In this document: positions 55,076-62,650 of the stretch, piece by piece
How positions within the stretch are numbered: the first letter of the stretch is position 1
How the letters are laid out: the number at the start of each line of letters is the position of its first letter
Assembly: GCF_014208105.1 (NCBI RefSeq)
Contig: NZ_JACHMQ010000001.1
Span: 2,232,001-2,296,000 of the forward strand
Direction of reading: 5' to 3'
Source of the DNA: Actinomadura coerulea
GTDB taxonomy: Bacteria; Actinomycetota; Actinomycetes; Streptosporangiales; Streptosporangiaceae
DNA length: 64,000 nucleotides
Position numbers and translations under genes: made by a program
Notes under the pieces: model-generated
The model's database searches: none
What the model saw: only the letters and a program-made list of their open reading frames with translations
What the model was told of the DNA's origin: nothing

Positions 55076-56917
55076 ATGGGGATCCAGGAACAGCGGGCCG
55101 ACCTCGACCGGGCCGTCGCGGGGCAGACCATCTGCACCGCCCTCGCCGCGACCGCCGCGCGGCACGGCGGCAGGCCCGCCTACTCCGACCGGATCGACGG
55201 CGAGTGGCGCACGCTCACCTGGGCGGACACCCGGACCCGCGCGCTGGAGACCGCCGCCGGATTCGCCGCCCTCGGCCTGGAGGCCGGCGACGTCGTCGCG
55301 CTGATGATGCCGAACCGCTCCGAGCACGTGCTGGCCGACCTCGGCGCCGTGCACGCCGGCGGCGTCCCCACGACGGTCTACGCGACGCTCGCGCCCGACC
55401 AGGTCGCGTTCGTCGCCGGGCACTGCTCGGCCAGGTACGCCGTGCTGGACGGCGCGGACCAGCTCGGCCGCTGGCTGCCCGTCCTGGACCGCCTCCAGCA
55501 CCTCCGCAAGATCATCGTGGTGGACTCCGGCGCCTGCCCGCCCGGCGACCGCTTCCTCGCCTGGGACGACTTCACCGAGCTCGGCCGCCGCGAGCTCGCC
55601 GCCGACCCGCTCGCCACCGACCGGCGCTGGCAGGCGGTCGGGCCCGGGGACACCGCCACCCTCCTGTACACCTCCGGCACCACCGGCGACCCCAAGGGCG
55701 TCCTGATCACGCACTCGATGGCGCTGCACGAGGCGGAGATGGTCGAGCGCAGCTCCGTCCTGCCCGAGCACCCGGCCGGCATCTCCTACCTGCCGTTCGC
55801 GCACATCGCCGACCGCGTCCTCAGCTACTACCTGCCGGTCCGGCTGGCCTCCCACGTCCACTTCTGCCCCGACCCGGCCCAGCTCACGACCGTCCTCGGC
55901 GAGGTGCGGCCGCACTCCTTCTTCGGCGTCCCGCGCGTCTGGGAGAAGATCATGGCCGGCATCCAGGCGGTGCTGTCGGCCGAGCGGGACGAGGCGAGGA
56001 AGCGGGCGGTCGCCGCCGCCCTGGACGCCGGCCGCGCGTACGTGACGGCGCAGGAGCACGGCAGCACCCTCACCCCGCCGATCGCCGAGGCCTTCGAGCG
56101 GGCCGACCAGGCCGTCCTCACCCCGATGCGCGCCCTGCTCGGCCTCGACCGCGTCCGCCAGGCCTCCAGCGCCGCCGCGCCGCTGCCCGTCGAGGTGGCC
56201 CGGTTCTTCGCCGGGCTCGGCCTGAAGATCTTCGACGCCTACGGGATGACGGAGACGACCGGCGCCATCACCGCCAACCTCGCCGACTCCTTCAAGCTCG
56301 GCACCGTCGGCCGCCCGTTCCCCGGCGTCGAGCTGAGGCTCGCGGACGACGGCGAGATCCTCGTCCGCGGCGCCACCTGCACCCCCGGCTACCTGAACCG
56401 CCCCGACGCCACCGCGGACCTCATCGACGGCGACGGCTGGGTGCACACCGGCGACATCGGCCGCCTGGACGAGGACGGCTTCCTCACCGTCGTCGACCGC
56501 AAGAAGGAGCTGATCATCACCGCGGGCGGCGAGAACATCGCCCCCTCCCTGGTGGAGAACCACCTCAAGGAGCACCCGCTCGTCGGGCAGGCGCTCGCCT
56601 TCGGCGACCGCCGCCCCTACGTCGTCGCGCTCATCACGCTCGACGGCGAGGTCGCGCCCGTCTGGGCGGCCGCCCACGGCGTCGACACCACCGACCTCGC
56701 CGCCCTCGCCGACCACCCCCTCGTCCTGGAGGAGGTCGCCCGCGCGGTCGAGGACGCCAACGCCCGGCTCGCCCGCGTCCAGCAGGTCAAGCGGTGGCGC
56801 CTGCTCACCGCCGAGTGGACCGCCGAGAGCGAGGAGCTCACCCCGACCCTCAAGCTGAAGCGGCGCGTCGTGCACACCAAGTACGCCGCCGACATCGACT
56901 CCCTGTACACAGGCTAA
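55076..56917 (+). CDS. AMP-dependent long-chain acyl-CoA ligase (FadD15-like)
   Basis: 613-residue adenylate-forming enzyme. It has the P-loop-like TLLYTSGTTGDPKGVLITH, the YGMTETTGAI adenylate motif, DGWVHTGDIGRLDEDGFL and the Lys-rich end TPTLKLKRRVV typical of FadD15/FACL long-chain synthetases. GAGGGA precedes ATG 55076. It activates long-chain fatty acids to CoA esters at the membrane. The tRNA-Sec gene begins 10 bases after its stop. Confidence 0.92.
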   Translation: MGIQEQRADLDRAVAGQTICTALAATAARHGGRPAYSDRIDGEWRTLTWADTRTRALETAAGFAALGLEAGDVVALMMPNRSEHVLADLGAVHAGGVPTTVYATLAPDQVAFVAGHCSARYAVLDGADQLGRWLPVLDRLQHLRKIIVVDSGACPPGDRFLAWDDFTELGRRELAADPLATDRRWQAVGPGDTATLLYTSGTTGDPKGVLITHSMALHEAEMVERSSVLPEHPAGISYLPFAHIADRVLSYYLPVRLASHVHFCPDPAQLTTVLGEVRPHSFFGVPRVWEKIMAGIQAVLSAERDEARKRAVAAALDAGRAYVTAQEHGSTLTPPIAEAFERADQAVLTPMRALLGLDRVRQASSAAAPLPVEVARFFAGLGLKIFDAYGMTETTGAITANLADSFKLGTVGRPFPGVELRLADDGEILVRGATCTPGYLNRPDATADLIDGDGWVHTGDIGRLDEDGFLTVVDRKKELIITAGGENIAPSLVENHLKEHPLVGQALAFGDRRPYVVALITLDGEVAPVWAAAHGVDTTDLAALADHPLVLEEVARAVEDANARLARVQQVKRWRLLTAEWTAESEELTPTLKLKRRVVHTKYAADIDSLYTG

Positions 56918-56927
56918 GATCGCCGCC

Positions 56928-57023
56928 GGAGGCGTGTGAGCGCCTGGTGGCCTCCCCGGCCTTCAAAGCCGACGGTCCCGAGGATCTCGGGACGGCGGGT
57001 TCGATTCCCGTACGCCTCCGCCA
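56928..57023 (+). tRNA. selC: tRNA-Sec (anticodon UCA)
   Basis: 96 bases including encoded CCA. An 8-bp acceptor stem, GGAGGCGT with ACGCCTCC, is the selenocysteine hallmark. The D-arm is long (GAG/CTC plus GCC/GGC) and the anticodon loop is CTTCAAA with TCA at 56963-56965. The variable arm is a perfect 8-bp hairpin (GTCCCGAG/CTCGGGAC). The T-arm is GCGGG-TTCGATT-CCCGT. All stems pair without mismatches apart from one bulge, so the gene looks functional. Confidence 0.95.
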
Positions 57024-57058
57024 CCTCGCTCCGTGCGGGGCGGGGAGCGGGCGCGACG

Positions 57059-57064
57059 TAACGT
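57059..57064 (+). promoter_or_regulatory. -10 element of the small DUF3099 gene, leaderless
   Basis: TAACGT ends six bases before ATG 57071. The GAGGGC between is too close to the start to serve as ribosome site. Confidence 0.4.
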
Positions 57065-57070
57065 GAGGGC

Positions 57071-57262
57071 ATGAGGCGTCGCAAGCTGGCCTACGGGATC
57101 ATGATGGGCACGTGCCTCACGCTCTTCGTGCTCGCCTGGGCGGTGGTCCGGCTGTACTCGCACCCGGCCGCGATCGCCATGACGGTGGTGGCGCTGGTCA
57201 TCCCGCCCTTCGCGGCGGTGGTGGCCAACTGGAACATCGACCGGACGGACCGCCGTAGGTGA
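57071..57262 (+). CDS. Small DUF3099-like membrane protein
   Basis: 63 residues with a basic start (MRRRKLAYG), two membrane helices and a charged end (NIDRTDRRR). The two-helix pattern and the ending PPFAAVVAN resemble PYVAVIFAN of the DUF3099 protein at 27187, so the two are probably paralogues. Its stop overlaps the start of the next gene as GTGA. Function unknown. Confidence 0.72.
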   Translation: MRRRKLAYGIMMGTCLTLFVLAWAVVRLYSHPAAIAMTVVALVIPPFAAVVANWNIDRTDRRR

Positions 57263-57885
57263 GCGGCCACGGGGCCGCGTGGCTGCTGGACCTCGCCGGG
57301 ATCTTCGTCTTCGCCGTGTCGGGCGCGCTCGCGGCCGTCCGGCAGCGGTTGGACGTCGTCGGCATGGTGGTGCTGGCCGAGATCACCGCGCTCGGCGGCG
57401 GGATCCTGCGCGACCTGCTCATCGGGGCCGTCCCCCCGGCGGCGTTCACCGACCTCGGATACGTGCTGGTGCCGATGGGGGCGTCGGCACTGGTGTTCTT
57501 CTGGCATCCGCAGGTCACGCGGCTGCTGCCGGCGGTGCTGCTGTTCGACGCGGCCGGGCTCGGGCTGTTCTGCGCGACGGGGACGGTCAAGGCGCTGGAG
57601 TACGGGCTCTCGCCCGTGCACGCGGTGCTGCTCGGCATCGTGACGGCGGTGGGCGGCGGCATCCTGCGCGACGTGCTGGCGGGCCGCATCCCGGCGGTGC
57701 TGTACGACCGGCAGCTGTACGCGGTGCCCGCGCTGCTCGGCGCGGCCGTGACCGCCGGCGCCGAGAGCGCGGGCCTGCACGGCGGCGCCGTCACCGCCGG
57801 CGCCGCCGTGATGGCGTTCGGGTTGCGCGTCCTCGCGATGCGCCGGGGGTGGCGGGCGCCCCGCCCGCGCGGGGTGCCCGACTAG
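57259..57885 (+). CDS. Trimeric intracellular cation channel (TRIC, UPF0126) family protein
   Basis: 208-residue membrane protein of the bacterial TRIC family, potassium-permeable channels. It is a duplicated three-helix unit: AEITALGGGILRDLLIG in the first half and GIVTAVGGGILRDVLAGRIP in the second. The GGGILRD repeats are the pore-kink motifs. GTG 57259 is coupled to the small DUF3099-like gene. The last 15 residues are basic and cytoplasmic. Confidence 0.9.
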   Translation: MSGHGAAWLLDLAGIFVFAVSGALAAVRQRLDVVGMVVLAEITALGGGILRDLLIGAVPPAAFTDLGYVLVPMGASALVFFWHPQVTRLLPAVLLFDAAGLGLFCATGTVKALEYGLSPVHAVLLGIVTAVGGGILRDVLAGRIPAVLYDRQLYAVPALLGAAVTAGAESAGLHGGAVTAGAAVMAFGLRVLAMRRGWRAPRPRGVPD

Positions 57886-57937
57886 CCGGTGCGGCGGACG
57901 CCCCGGCCGGGACTTCGTTTGGGACCGGTTCCCGGGG

Positions 57938-57943
57938 TACCGT
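57938..57943 (+). promoter_or_regulatory. -10-like element before fdhD
   Basis: TACCGT lies eight bases before ATG 57952; no ribosome site is visible, so the gene may be leaderless. Confidence 0.35.
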
Positions 57944-57951
57944 CAACGGTC

Positions 57952-58764
57952 ATGGGGCGGATCACCGTGCGCAGGCCCGTGCTGCGGCTGAGCGCGTCCG
58001 GGTCGCCGGTACGCCGGCCCGACACGCTCGCGGCGGAGGAGCCGCTGGAGATCCGCGTCGCCGGCAAGCCGCTGACGATCACGATGCGCACGCCCGGGCA
58101 CGACTTCGACCTGGTCGCCGGGTTCCTGGCGGCCGAGGGCGTGGTCGGCGGGGCCGGCGACATCGCGGCGATGCGGTACTGCGCCGACACCGAGGAGCAG
58201 AACACCCTCGACGTCGTGCTCTCCCCCGGCGTGCCGCCTCCGGACGACTCCATGACGCGGGCGTTCACCACCACCAGCGCCTGCGGGGTGTGCGGCAAGT
58301 CGAGCATCGAGGCGCTGCGCGCCGACCGGCCCTACGAGGTGGCCGGCGACCCGGTGCGGCTCACCCCGGACGTGCTGGCGGCCATGCCGGAGCGGCTGCG
58401 CGCGGCGCAGCGGGTGTTCGACCGGACGGGCGGCCTGCACGCCGCCGGGCTGTTCGACGCCGAGGGCGGGCTCCTCGCCCTGCGCGAGGACGTCGGCCGC
58501 CACAACGCCGTCGACAAGGTGATCGGGTGGGCCCTGCGGCAGGGGCGGCTGCCCCTGACCGGGACGGTCCTCATGGTGAGCGGGCGCGCGTCGTTCGAGC
58601 TGACGCAGAAGGCGATGACGGCCGGCGTCCCGGTCCTCGCGGCGGTGTCGGCGCCGTCCTCGCTGGCGGTGGACCTCGCCGAGGACGCGGGGATGACGCT
58701 CGTCGGCTTCCTGCGCGGCGAGACCATGAACGTCTACGCGGGTGCTGAGCGTATCGACCTCTGA
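57952..58764 (+). CDS. fdhD: Formate dehydrogenase accessory sulfurtransferase FdhD
   Basis: 270-residue protein that transfers sulfur to the molybdenum cofactor of formate dehydrogenase, needed for its activity. The active-site cysteines are intact in [42 protein letters not shown] and [14 protein letters not shown] are conserved blocks. It implies a molybdenum formate dehydrogenase elsewhere in the genome, possibly a selenocysteine type given tRNA-Sec nearby. No formate dehydrogenase gene is in the window. Confidence 0.95.
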   Translation: MGRITVRRPVLRLSASGSPVRRPDTLAAEEPLEIRVAGKPLTITMRTPGHDFDLVAGFLAAEGVVGGAGDIAAMRYCADTEEQNTLDVVLSPGVPPPDDSMTRAFTTTSACGVCGKSSIEALRADRPYEVAGDPVRLTPDVLAAMPERLRAAQRVFDRTGGLHAAGLFDAEGGLLALREDVGRHNAVDKVIGWALRQGRLPLTGTVLMVSGRASFELTQKAMTAGVPVLAAVSAPSSLAVDLAEDAGMTLVGFLRGETMNVYAGAERIDL

Positions 58765-58846
58765 GCGGCGCTACTTGTCACCCCGGATCGAAAACCAAGC
58801 GGTAACTTGTTGGCCTCGCCTCAAGAAACCGCGGGCGCCGCAGGAG

Positions 58847-58867
58847 TTGACTGCACTGCCAATGGCA
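58847..58867 (+). promoter_or_regulatory. Possible -35 and operator upstream of the PF10118-type gene
   Basis: TTGACT (58847-58852) is followed closely by the perfect palindrome TGCCA-A-TGGCA (58857-58867). No convincing -10 box is found at normal spacing. Confidence 0.3.
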
Positions 58868-58925
58868 TACGCGCGGCGCGGGGGCACGTCGCGGCCGACC
58901 CGGACGCGTGGAAGGCGAGGACCGC

Positions 58926-59858
58926 ATGACGAGGCCCCAGGCGAGCGGCGGCACGGCGCCCATCGACGAGCGCCATCCGCCGATCAAGCCGCGGCGCGTC
59001 TCCTTCGACTGGTCGCGGACCCCGCTGCACTGGGTCCCGGACGACCCGGTCGCCACCCACATCATCAACTCGTTCCACATCGTCCTGCCCGAGGGCGAGA
59101 AGTGGTTCATCCAGTGCGTCAAGGACGCCCGCCCGCACATCCGGGACGAGCGGCTGCTGGAGGAGATCAAGGGCTTCATCGGGCAGGAGATGGTGCACGC
59201 CCGCTCCCACCAGGGCGTCCTCGACCAGATCCTGCAGCGCGCCGGCATCGACGTCTCGAAGATCACCGACGCGGCGGGCCGGGGCAACGCCGAGCGCCCC
59301 GCGCAGATGGCGGCGCTGAAGGAGCGCAACCCGCGGGCGTGGCGGCGCCGGCTTCGCTTCGAGCTGGCCGCGGTCGCCTCGATCGAGCACTACACCGCCG
59401 TCCTCGGGCAGTGGATCATGGACAACGACCGGCTCGACAAGGCCGGCGTCGACCCCACGATGCTGGACCTGCTGCGCTGGCACGGCGCCGAGGAGGTCGA
59501 GCACCGCTCGGTCGTCTTCGACGTCTACAAGGCCATGGGCGGCCGCTACCCGACCCGCGTCGCCGCGTGGGTGGTGTCGCTGTTCTTCCTGTACTGGGCC
59601 CTCATCGGCGGCTCGCTCTACCTGCTCAAGCAGGACCCCACGATCAAGCGGCGGGTGACCCCGCTGCGCGTCTACCGCTCCTACCGGCGGTCCGTCCGGC
59701 TCGGCCACGTGCCCGGCGTCTTCCGGCTCCTGCTCGGCGAGGCGCCCGTCTACCTCAGGCCGGACCACCACCCCTCCAAGGTGTGCTCCACGCCCCGCGC
59801 GCTGGAGTACCTCGAGCAGTCGCCCGCCGCCAGGGCCGCCGGCCACGCCCCCTGCTAG
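58926..59858 (+). CDS. Predicted metal-dependent hydrolase (PF10118-type)
   Basis: 310 residues, ATG 58926 with GCGAGGA upstream. Metal ligands are suggested by EMVHARSHQG, ASIEHYTA and WHGAEEVEHRSVVFD, an E/H-rich four-helix arrangement like ferritin-type di-metal proteins. A membrane-associated helix follows (VVSLFFLYWALIGGSLYLL). Members of this family are often found beside lipid, steroid or alkane genes. The substrate is unknown. Lies 161 bases after fdhD. Confidence 0.8.
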   Translation: MTRPQASGGTAPIDERHPPIKPRRVSFDWSRTPLHWVPDDPVATHIINSFHIVLPEGEKWFIQCVKDARPHIRDERLLEEIKGFIGQEMVHARSHQGVLDQILQRAGIDVSKITDAAGRGNAERPAQMAALKERNPRAWRRRLRFELAAVASIEHYTAVLGQWIMDNDRLDKAGVDPTMLDLLRWHGAEEVEHRSVVFDVYKAMGGRYPTRVAAWVVSLFFLYWALIGGSLYLLKQDPTIKRRVTPLRVYRSYRRSVRLGHVPGVFRLLLGEAPVYLRPDHHPSKVCSTPRALEYLEQSPAARAAGHAPC

Positions 59859-59952
59859 ACCCGCCGCCTCGCGCTCCGCGGTGCCGCCTCTCGCGCTCCG
59901 CGGTGTCGCCTCTCGCATACCGCGCGGTGGCGGGCGTCACTGCCGCGGGTCC

Positions 59953-59999
59953 TTGACCCGGACGCGGATCGGCGATTTATTAACAGAATGTCCAATAAA
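59953..59999 (+). promoter_or_regulatory. Promoter and operator of the M24 peptidase-ephD operon, leaderless
   Basis: TTGACC (59953-59958), exact 17-base spacer, TTTATT (59976-59981), six bases, then ATG 59988. TTTATT-N12-AATAAA (59976-59999) is a perfect inverted repeat covering the -10 box and the start codon, with ACA-GAA-TGT in its centre. It is a likely repressor site. Confidence 0.7.
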
Positions 60000-60833
60000 G
60001 TGCCGCTCGCCCGCGTGCACGACGCCGCCGAGCTCGAGCGGTTCCGTGCCGTCCAGCGCCTGTGCTACCGGTGCGCCGAGGAGGTCGCCGGCACGCTCGA
60101 ACCCGGCGTGACGGAGCGCGAGGCGTGCCGCCGCATGCGCCGGTGGCTGCGCGCACGCGGCGTCGACGACTGGCTGCACACCCCGTTCGCCTGGTTCGGC
60201 GACCGGACGGCGTTCCGCGGCTTCCGCGCGCCCACGCAGTTCCTGCCCGGCCGGACGCGCCTGGAGGAGGGCATGCCCTACATCCTGGACATGGCCCCGG
60301 TGAGGGACGGCTACTCCGCCGACATCGGGTACGGCGGCGTCCTCGGCCAGAACAGGATCTGGGAGCGGCTCGACGCCGACCTCGCCGGATACCGGACGCT
60401 CATCCTGCGCCTCGTCCGCGAACGGCGCACGTTCGCGGACGTCTACGCCGAGGTCGACGCGCTCATCGAGCGCCAGGGATACGACAGCCGCCACCGCGTG
60501 TATCCGGGGCGCGTCATCGGCCATCAGATCGGCGTCATCGGCGGGATTCTCCCGAAGCGCGTGGGATTCCCATTCGGTGTACGGTTCCTCCAGACCATCG
60601 GCCGCGAACTGGTCAAGGAGCGCCTGGAAGGGCGCTCCCCGCTCTGGAACGGGGCCGCGCAGTCCCAGCATCCCCCGACGCCCGGGCTGTGGGCGGTCGA
60701 GCCCCACATCGGGTTCCGCGGCGTCGGCGTGAAGTTCGAGGAGATCCTCGTGGTCACCGAGGACGACGCGTACTGGCTCGACGACGACCTGCCCCACGTG
60801 CACCGGTGGGCCCGACGGGAGACGACCGCATGA
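59988..60833 (+). CDS. M24-family metallopeptidase-like protein
   Basis: 281 residues with the pita-bread fold of methionine aminopeptidases and prolidases. Metal ligands can be placed: two Asp in LDMAPVRDGYSADIG, His in VIGHQIGVIGG, Glu in AVEPHIGF and Glu in FEEILVVTED. It is shorter than prolidases and lacks their N-terminal domain. It is the first gene of an operon with ephD (ATGA overlap), so a role in lipid or xenobiotic metabolism instead of protein turnover is possible. Confidence 0.85.
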   Translation: MSNKVPLARVHDAAELERFRAVQRLCYRCAEEVAGTLEPGVTEREACRRMRRWLRARGVDDWLHTPFAWFGDRTAFRGFRAPTQFLPGRTRLEEGMPYILDMAPVRDGYSADIGYGGVLGQNRIWERLDADLAGYRTLILRLVRERRTFADVYAEVDALIERQGYDSRHRVYPGRVIGHQIGVIGGILPKRVGFPFGVRFLQTIGRELVKERLEGRSPLWNGAAQSQHPPTPGLWAVEPHIGFRGVGVKFEEILVVTEDDAYWLDDDLPHVHRWARRETTA

Positions 60834-62599
60834 CACACCCCGCCCCACCCGTCGCGCGGCGGCACGTCCGCGGCGACGGCGTCGACCTCGCCGTCTACGA
60901 GCAGGGCGACCCGTCGCGCCCGACCGTCCTGCTGGTCCACGGCTACCCCGACACCCACGCCGTCTGGGACGAGACGGCCGCGCGGCTCGCCGAGCGGTTC
61001 CACGTCGTCCGGTACGACGTGCGCGGCGCGGGCGCCTCGTCCCGTCCGCGCGGGAGCAGGCGCTACACGTTCGAGTACCTGATGGCCGACATGGAGGCCG
61101 TCCTGGACGCGACCGCGCCCGAGCGCAAGGTGCACCTGGTGGGGCACGACTGGGGCTCCATCCAGTCGTGGGAGGCGGTCTGCACGATGCCGGACCGCTT
61201 CGCCTCCTTCACCTCGATCTCCGGCCCGTGCCTGGACCACGTCGCGCACTGGACGCGGCGGAACCTGGCGCGCCCCACCCCGGCCAACCTGCGGCGGGCG
61301 GCCGGGCAGGCCTTCCGCTCCTGGTACATCTACTTCTTCCAGACGCCGGTGCTGCCGGAACTGCTGTGGCGGGCCGGGATGGCGAAGCCGTTCGCCAAGG
61401 CCCTGGAACTCGGAGAGGGCGTCCCGCCCCGGCAGGGCCACCCGGCAGCGACGATGGCGCGCGACGCCGCGGCGGGGGTCGGGCTGTACCGGGCGAACAT
61501 GCTCCAGCGGCTGCGCCGCCCGCGCGACCGGCGGACGGACGTCCCGACGCAGGTCATCGTCCCGACCAGGGACCTGTTCGTGTCGCCGCACCTGGTCGGC
61601 GGGCTGGCCGGGCGCGTCCCGAACCTGTCGCTGCGGACGCTCAAGGCCGGGCACTGGGTGCCGCGCAGCCACCCCGAGGTCGTCGCCCGCTGGGTCACCG
61701 AGCACATCACCGGCGTCCAGGGAGGCCCGCTCGCCGCCGCCGAGTCGCGCGCGCTCAAGCGGGCCAGGGTGACCCGGGGCCGCCGGTCCTTCGACGGGTC
61801 GCTCGTCGTCGTCACGGGCGCGGGGAGCGGAATCGGCCGCGCGACCGCGCTGGCCTTCGCCGAACGCGGCGCCGAGGTGGTCGCCGCCGACCTCGACGGC
61901 GCCTCCGCCGAGCGCACCGCCGAACTCGCCGGCCTCCTCGGCCCGGCGGGGCACGCCTTCCAGGTGGACGTGTCCGACCGCGGCGCGATGGGGGACTTCG
62001 CCAAGGCGGTCATGCACGAGCACGGCGTACCGGACGTCGTGGTCAACAACGCCGGGATCGGCATGGCCGGCCCGTTCCTGGAGCACGGCGCCGACGACTG
62101 GCGCAGAGTCCTGGACGTCAACCTGTGGGGCGTCCTCCACGGCTCACGGCTCTTCGCCAGGCAGATGGTGGAGCGGGGGCAGGGCGGCCATATCGTCAAC
62201 ACCTCCTCTGCGGCGGCGTTCACGCCGTCCCGCGCGCTGCCCGCCTACGCGACCAGCAAGGCGGCCGTGCTGATGCTGTCGGAGTGCATGCGCGCCGAGT
62301 TGAAGGGCGAGGGCATCGGGGTCAGCGCCGTGTGCCCGGGGATCGTCAACACCAACATCACCCGCACGTCCCGCTTCGTCGGCCGCGGCGAAGAGGACGA
62401 GGCGCTCAGCCGGGAGCGCGTCGCGCGCGCCTACGCGCGCCGCGGCTACGGGCCGGACCGCGTGGCGGAGCAGATCGTCGCGGCCGTCCGCCGCGACCGC
62501 GCGGTCGTCCCGGTGACCCCGGAGGCGCGCCTCGGCTACCTCGGGTCGCGCGTGGCTCCGGGCGTGATGCGGCTGCTGGCCCGGCTCGACGTGGGCTGA
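60830..62599 (+). CDS. ephD: EphD-like fusion: alpha/beta hydrolase plus SDR
   Basis: 589 residues, the size of mycobacterial EphD. The N-terminal half (to about 300) is an epoxide-hydrolase-like alpha/beta hydrolase: VLLVHGYPDTHAVWD, nucleophile Asp in VGHDWGS, late His in KAGHWVPRSHPE. The C-terminal half is an SDR: VTGAGSGIGRATALAF, VNNAGIGMAGPF, and the catalytic Tyr-Lys in YATSKAAV. Mycobacterial EphD is involved in mycolic-acid modification. Here the natural substrate is unknown. ATG 60830 overlaps the M24 stop. Confidence 0.9.
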   Translation: MTHPAPPVARRHVRGDGVDLAVYEQGDPSRPTVLLVHGYPDTHAVWDETAARLAERFHVVRYDVRGAGASSRPRGSRRYTFEYLMADMEAVLDATAPERKVHLVGHDWGSIQSWEAVCTMPDRFASFTSISGPCLDHVAHWTRRNLARPTPANLRRAAGQAFRSWYIYFFQTPVLPELLWRAGMAKPFAKALELGEGVPPRQGHPAATMARDAAAGVGLYRANMLQRLRRPRDRRTDVPTQVIVPTRDLFVSPHLVGGLAGRVPNLSLRTLKAGHWVPRSHPEVVARWVTEHITGVQGGPLAAAESRALKRARVTRGRRSFDGSLVVVTGAGSGIGRATALAFAERGAEVVAADLDGASAERTAELAGLLGPAGHAFQVDVSDRGAMGDFAKAVMHEHGVPDVVVNNAGIGMAGPFLEHGADDWRRVLDVNLWGVLHGSRLFARQMVERGQGGHIVNTSSAAAFTPSRALPAYATSKAAVLMLSECMRAELKGEGIGVSAVCPGIVNTNITRTSRFVGRGEEDEALSRERVARAYARRGYGPDRVAEQIVAAVRRDRAVVPVTPEARLGYLGSRVAPGVMRLLARLDVG

Positions 62600-62650
62600 C
62601 CGCCGCCCGCCCGCGTCGGCCCGTAAGGTGATCACGGGGAGGGATGCCGC

